Of a DNA stretch of 64,000 bases, positions 60,553-64,000 are shown piece by piece. Origin of the DNA: Nocardioides currus (GTDB lineage Bacteria > Actinomycetota > Actinomycetes > Propionibacteriales > Nocardioidaceae); assembly GCF_003057875.1 (NCBI RefSeq), contig NZ_PYXZ01000001.1, forward strand, positions 434,001 to 498,000, written 5' to 3'. Position 1 is the stretch's first letter. Each line of letters opens with the position of its first letter. The notes beneath the pieces were generated by a model. That model was not told the origin of the DNA, made no database searches, and saw only the letters and a list, made by a program, of their open reading frames with translations. A program made the translations under genes and the position numbers.

Positions 60553-61260
60553 TCAGGCGCGGTACTCCGGGTTCTCGAAGTCGAACCGGGCGCCCGCGTC
60601 CCACTCCTTGCGGCTGTTGCCGCCGACCGGGAAGGCGCCGCCGAGGAGACGGGCCGCGTGCATGAGGTTCCAGGTCATGAAGGTCGTGTTGCGGTTGGTG
60701 AAGTCGTTCTCCGGGCCGCCGCTGCCCTCGTCGAGGTAGGACGGGCCAGGCCCCGCCTCGCCGATCCAGCCGGCGTCCGCGTTGGGCGGGATCGTGCAGC
60801 CGAGGTGCTGGAGGCTGTAGAGCAGGTTCATCGCGCAGTGCTTGATGCCGTCCTCGTTGCCGGTGACGAGGCAGCCCGCGACCTTGCCGTAGTAGCCGTA
60901 CTGGCCGGCGTCGTTGAGCTCGCCCGACATGGCGTAGAGGCGCTCGACCACGCGCTTGGTGACGCTGGAGTTGTCGCCCAGCCAGATGGGTCCGGCGAGC
61001 ACGATGATGTGCGCCGCCTTCACCGTCTTCCACAGCTCGGGCCAGGCGTCGCTGGCGGCGCCGTGCTCGGTCATGTCGGGATAGACACCGGGCGCGATGT
61101 CGTGGTCGACGGCGCGGATCACGTCGACGTGGACGCCGTGCTTGCGCATGATCGCCGCACTGACCTCGACGAGGCCGTCGGTGTGGCTGGGCGTCGGGCT
61201 CGGCTTGAGGGTGCCGTTGAGGTAGACCGCCCGGAGGTCGCTGAAGTCGTCGTCGCTCAT
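60553..61260 (-). CDS. Flavodoxin-like NADPH-dependent FMN reductase family protein
   Basis: 235 aa. NADPH-dependent FMN reductase fold: YLNGTLKPSPTPSHTDGLVE with the phosphate loop, IIVLAGPIWLGDNSSVTKRV and GCLVTGNEDGIKHCAMNLLY. Likely a quinone or chromate-type flavin reductase; natural substrate unknown. Probably co-transcribed with tag. Confidence 0.85.
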   Translation of the reverse strand: MSDDDFSDLRAVYLNGTLKPSPTPSHTDGLVEVSAAIMRKHGVHVDVIRAVDHDIAPGVYPDMTEHGAASDAWPELWKTVKAAHIIVLAGPIWLGDNSSVTKRVVERLYAMSGELNDAGQYGYYGKVAGCLVTGNEDGIKHCAMNLLYSLQHLGCTIPPNADAGWIGEAGPGPSYLDEGSGGPENDFTNRNTTFMTWNLMHAARLLGGAFPVGGNSRKEWDAGARFDFENPEYRA

Positions 61261-61355
61261 GCCCGGAGCCTGCTCCTCGCCGCGGCGCGGGGCAAGGTGC
61301 GCCGCTCGATCGTCACCGCGACGTAAGACCTGACGCGCCGGGTAGGTTCGACGCC

Positions 61356-61922
61356 ATGATCGACCTGACCGCGGGCCAGTCCCTGGCGCTCGCCACCGAG
61401 GACGGCCGGCCCCTGACGAAGGTGCGGATGGCCGTCGGCTGGGAGTACGCCCACACGGGCGGCTTCGCGGGCAGCGGTGCCGCCCCGGTCGACCTCGACG
61501 CCTCGGCGCTGCAGTTCGCCGGGAGCCAGTTCTTCGACATCGCGTTCTTCAACCACCTCAGCACCCGCGACGGCTCGGTCGTGCACCTCGGCGACAACAC
61601 CACGGGTCGCGGCGAGGACGACGACGAGTCGATCGACGTCGACCTCGCGCGCGTCCACGGCCCGGTCGACTCGATCCTGCTGCTGGTCAGCAGCTACCAG
61701 GGCCACAGCCTCGAGTTCGTCCGCAACGCCTACTGCCGGCTCGTCGACGACGACGGCGTGGAGCTCGCCCGGTTCACGCTGACCCTCGGCGTGCGCGAGA
61801 CCGGACTGGTGATGGCCCGGCTGGCGCGGAAGGGCGACGGCTGGACGCTGCACGCCATCGGCGCCGGCATCGCGCTGAAGACCCCGACCGACTCGATCGA
61901 GTCGCTGCTCCCCTACCTCTGA
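61356..61922 (+). CDS. TerD family stress protein
   Basis: 188 aa. Calcium-binding TerD motif GDNTTGRGEDDDESIDVDL, and VDSILLLVSSYQGHSLEFVR, ALGVRETG-like TLGVRETGLVMARL. TerD proteins bind calcium and are linked to tellurite and stress tolerance. Single copy with map 10 nt downstream. Confidence 0.9.
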   Translation: MIDLTAGQSLALATEDGRPLTKVRMAVGWEYAHTGGFAGSGAAPVDLDASALQFAGSQFFDIAFFNHLSTRDGSVVHLGDNTTGRGEDDDESIDVDLARVHGPVDSILLLVSSYQGHSLEFVRNAYCRLVDDDGVELARFTLTLGVRETGLVMARLARKGDGWTLHAIGAGIALKTPTDSIESLLPYL

Positions 61923-61932
61923 AGGACCACCC

Positions 61933-62706
61933 GTGATCGAGCTCCTCAGCCCCACCCGGCTGCCCCAGGCACGCGAGGCCGGCGCACTCGTGGCGAACAT
62001 CCTCTCGACCATGCAGGAGCGCAGCACCGTCGGGACCAACCTCCTCGACATCGACGCCTGGACGAAGGCGATGATCACCGACGCCGGCGGGGTGTCCTGC
62101 TACGTCGACTACGCGCCGTCGTTCGGCAGCGGACCCTTCGGCCACTACATCTGCACATCGGTCAACGACGCCGTGCTCCACGGGCTGCCGCGCGACCACA
62201 CCCTCGCCGAGGGTGACCTGCTCACCCTCGACCTCGCGGTGTCGCTCGGCGGCGTGGTCGCCGACTCGGCGGTCAGCTTCGTCGTCGGCGCCGCGCAGCC
62301 CGCCGAGAGCCTGTCGATGATCACGGCCACGGAGCGCGCGCTCGAGGCCGGCATCGCCGCGGCGTCCGCCCCGGGTGCCAAGGTCGGCGACCTGTCCCAC
62401 GCGATCGGCTCGGTGCTCACCGAGGAGGGCTACCCCGTGAACCTCCAGTTCGGCGGGCACGGCGTCGGGTCGACCATGCACCAGGACCCGCACATCGCCA
62501 ACGCCGGCCGCCCCGGTCGTGGCTACGCCCTGCGGCCCGGGCTCCTGCTCGCCCTCGAGCCCTGGGTGATGGCCGACACCGACGAGCTCGTCACCGACGA
62601 CGACGGCTGGACGCTGCGCAGCGCGACCGGCTGCCTGACCGCCCACAGCGAGCACACCATCGCCGTCACCGAGGACGGCATCGAGGTGCTGACGCTGCGG
62701 GGCTGA
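61933..62706 (+). CDS. map: Methionine aminopeptidase, type I
   Basis: 257 aa from a GTG. All five metal ligands can be placed: Asp in LTLDLAVSLGG and VVADSAVSFVVG, His in QFGGHGVGSTMHQDP, Glu in LLALEPWVM and HSEHTIAV. Removes N-terminal Met from new proteins. It is probably a secondary copy, since the main map usually sits in the ribosomal adk region. Confidence 0.9.
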   Translation: MIELLSPTRLPQAREAGALVANILSTMQERSTVGTNLLDIDAWTKAMITDAGGVSCYVDYAPSFGSGPFGHYICTSVNDAVLHGLPRDHTLAEGDLLTLDLAVSLGGVVADSAVSFVVGAAQPAESLSMITATERALEAGIAAASAPGAKVGDLSHAIGSVLTEEGYPVNLQFGGHGVGSTMHQDPHIANAGRPGRGYALRPGLLLALEPWVMADTDELVTDDDGWTLRSATGCLTAHSEHTIAVTEDGIEVLTLRG

Positions 62707-62728
62707 GCCGCCTGGTGGACGCCGAGCG

Positions 62729-62872
62729 GCGGTGGCACAGCCACACTCTCGCCCGCCCGACGGTGGCTCACGCACCGCGGCGCGCGCGGCGCCGTACACA
62801 CCGAGCGGCGGTGGCCCAGCCACACTCTCGCCCGCCCGACGGTGGCTCACGCACCGCGGCGGGCGCGCGGCG
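62729..62872. repeat. Second copy of the palindromic repeat family (two 79-bp units)
   Basis: Units start at 62729 and 62808 (period 79 bp). Each has the 5' arm GCGGTGGC then CA(C/G)CCAC-like pairing bases, a CGCCCGCCCGA middle, and the 3' arm CGGTGGCTCACGCACCGC, which matches the 3' arm of units 4 and 5 at 46045-46295. This fills the gap between map and the gene at 62889. Confidence 0.75.
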
Positions 62873-62888
62873 GTGGGACACTGCGGAC

Positions 62889-64000
62889 GTGCAGATCCCC
62901 GACCCCGCGCTGGTCGTCCTGGTCGGCGCGTCGGGCTCAGGGAAGTCGACCTGGGCGGCGCGGCACCACCGGGACGTCGAGGTGGTGTCCTCCGACGCCC
63001 TGCGCGCGGTCGTGGGCAGCGGCCCGTCCGACCTCGACGCCTCCGACGACGCGTTCCGCCTTCTCGACCAGATCGTGGAGGGGCGGGTACGTCGCGGGCT
63101 GACCGTCGTCGTCGACACGCTGGGCCTGGACCCGGAGCGGCGAGCCGGGTGGGCCGAGCTCGCCCGCCAGCACGGGTTCGCGACCGTCGCGGTCGTCCTC
63201 GACACCCCGGCCGCGGTCTGCCGCGCCCGCAACTCCGCCCGCGACCGGCCGGTGCCGGCCCCCGTCCTCGGCGCCCAGCTGCAACGGATGCGGGAGGTCC
63301 GCGCGGAGCTCGACGCCGAGGGCTGGGACGTCCGCGCCGTCGCCACCGACGCGCCGGAGCCCGTCACGTCGACGACACCCGCCGCGGAGCCCGCCCCCGG
63401 GTCCGGTCCGCGCGTGCTGCTCCAGGTCTCCCGCTTCCCCTGGGACGATGACCCGCTCGCCTGGCTGCGTGACGTCGCCCGCGCGGCCGACGAGGCGGGG
63501 TTCGCCGGCCTCGCGCTGATGGACCACCTGATCCAGATCCCGCAGGTCGGGCGCGCGTGGGACCCGATCCCCGAGCCGTGGGTGACGCTGGGGGCGCTGG
63601 CCGCGCTCGGCACCGACCTCGAGCTGGGCACGCTCTGCACGCCGGCGACGTTCCGGTCCCCCGGCATCATCGCCAAGGCGGCCGCGACGCTGGACGTGCT
63701 GACCGGGGGCCGGGCGTTCTGTGGCCTCGGTGCGGGCTGGTGGGGACGGGAGCACGCGGCGTACGCCCTCGACTTCCCGCCCACCGCGCAACGCCTCGAC
63801 GACCTCGAGGTGGCTGCGGAGACGGTGCGGGCGCTCTGGGCCCCCGGCACCAAGGCCTACGCGGGCGATCGCGTCGACCTGCCCGAGACGACCTGCTACC
63901 CGCGACCGGCCGGCCCGCTGCCCCTGGTCATCGGCGGGGGCGGCGAGCAGCGGACGCTGCGGATCGCCGCCCGGTGGGGCGACGCATGCAACGTGCAGGG
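62889..64000 (+). CDS. P-loop kinase domain fused to luciferase-like (LLM) oxidoreductase, partial
   Basis: At least 370 codons, continuing past the right edge; GTG at 62889 is the chosen start. Residues 1-155 are a polynucleotide-kinase-like (AAA_33) ATPase: Walker A GASGSGKST at 13-21, VSSDALRAVVG, the LTVVVDTLGLDP strand. A Pro/Thr-rich linker (155-172) leads into an LLM-class flavin/F420 domain from about 175 (VLLQVSRFPWDDDP, AGFAGLALMDHLIQIPQVG, GLGAGWWGREHAAYALDFPP, PLVIGGGGEQRTL). The reading frame is unbroken. The two activities in one chain are unusual; function unknown. Confidence 0.85.
   Translation, partial: MQIPDPALVVLVGASGSGKSTWAARHHRDVEVVSSDALRAVVGSGPSDLDASDDAFRLLDQIVEGRVRRGLTVVVDTLGLDPERRAGWAELARQHGFATVAVVLDTPAAVCRARNSARDRPVPAPVLGAQLQRMREVRAELDAEGWDVRAVATDAPEPVTSTTPAAEPAPGSGPRVLLQVSRFPWDDDPLAWLRDVARAADEAGFAGLALMDHLIQIPQVGRAWDPIPEPWVTLGALAALGTDLELGTLCTPATFRSPGIIAKAAATLDVLTGGRAFCGLGAGWWGREHAAYALDFPPTAQRLDDLEVAAETVRALWAPGTKAYAGDRVDLPETTCYPRPAGPLPLVIGGGGEQRTLRIAARWGDACNVQ

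Overview
The window is high-GC DNA from an actinobacterium, most likely of the Nocardioides / Propionibacteriales type. The reasons are the base composition, frequent GTG and TTG starts, a complete mce operon, a hadAB pair beside rpmG and tRNA genes, and an F420-type luciferase-like oxidoreductase at the right edge. No phage, insertion sequence, CRISPR array or integrase is visible.

Layout. (1) 1-5000, minus strand: the start of rpoC and all of rpoB. (2) 5255-16438, minus strand: one long operon for an Mce lipid-import system, read as mkl-like ATPase, two YrbE/MlaE permeases, mceA to mceF and two Mce-associated membrane proteins. (3) 16702-42164: a roughly 25-kb choline and glycine betaine catabolic island. 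It has betaine transport (ABC and BCCT), choline dehydrogenase, betaine aldehyde dehydrogenase, a dimethylglycine oxidase-like flavoprotein with its own ETF, PurU and Fhs, two IclR regulators, and a cobalamin-dependent demethylation set (MttB-family methyltransferase, corrinoid protein, corrinoid:THF methyltransferase, reductive activator, DUF1638 protein) followed by an MTHFR-like protein. (4) 42340-49000, mostly minus strand: rplL, rplJ, a lipoprotein, a DnaB-like ATPase, an 83-bp tandem palindromic repeat array, rplA, rplK, nusG, secE, tRNA-Trp. (5) 49121-53167: adenosine deaminase, a small membrane protein, murB, hadB, hadA, rpmG, tRNA-Met, tRNA-Thr. (6) 53228-62706: amidase, a ROK regulator divergent from an Entner-Doudoroff operon (zwf-edd-eda), tag, a flavodoxin-like protein, TerD, map. 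(7) From 62889 off the right edge: a P-loop kinase domain fused to a luciferase-like monooxygenase.

How it works together (inference from family roles). Choline or betaine is imported; BetA and BetB make glycine betaine; the MttB/corrinoid/MtgA-like set moves one methyl group to tetrahydrofolate and leaves dimethylglycine; the dimethylglycine oxidase-like enzyme passes the next carbon to THF and electrons to EtfAB; MTHFR, Fhs and PurU handle the one-carbon units. A perfect palindrome GTTGCG-N5-CGCAAC lies just upstream of three transcription units of this island and a one-mismatch copy lies before a fourth (the MTHFR), which suggests one regulon, probably under the IclR protein at 30545. The corrinoid genes have a different palindrome in the divergent mttB/iclR promoter, which suggests a second switch.

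The most noteworthy items are this two-operator betaine regulon with an anaerobe-style corrinoid system inside what looks like an aerobic genome, a decayed copy of the mttB 3' end, the regular 83-bp palindromic array with a sister array 16 kb away, and several unusual fusions (two permeases in one chain, J-like domain plus Mce-associated protein, kinase plus luciferase-like enzyme).
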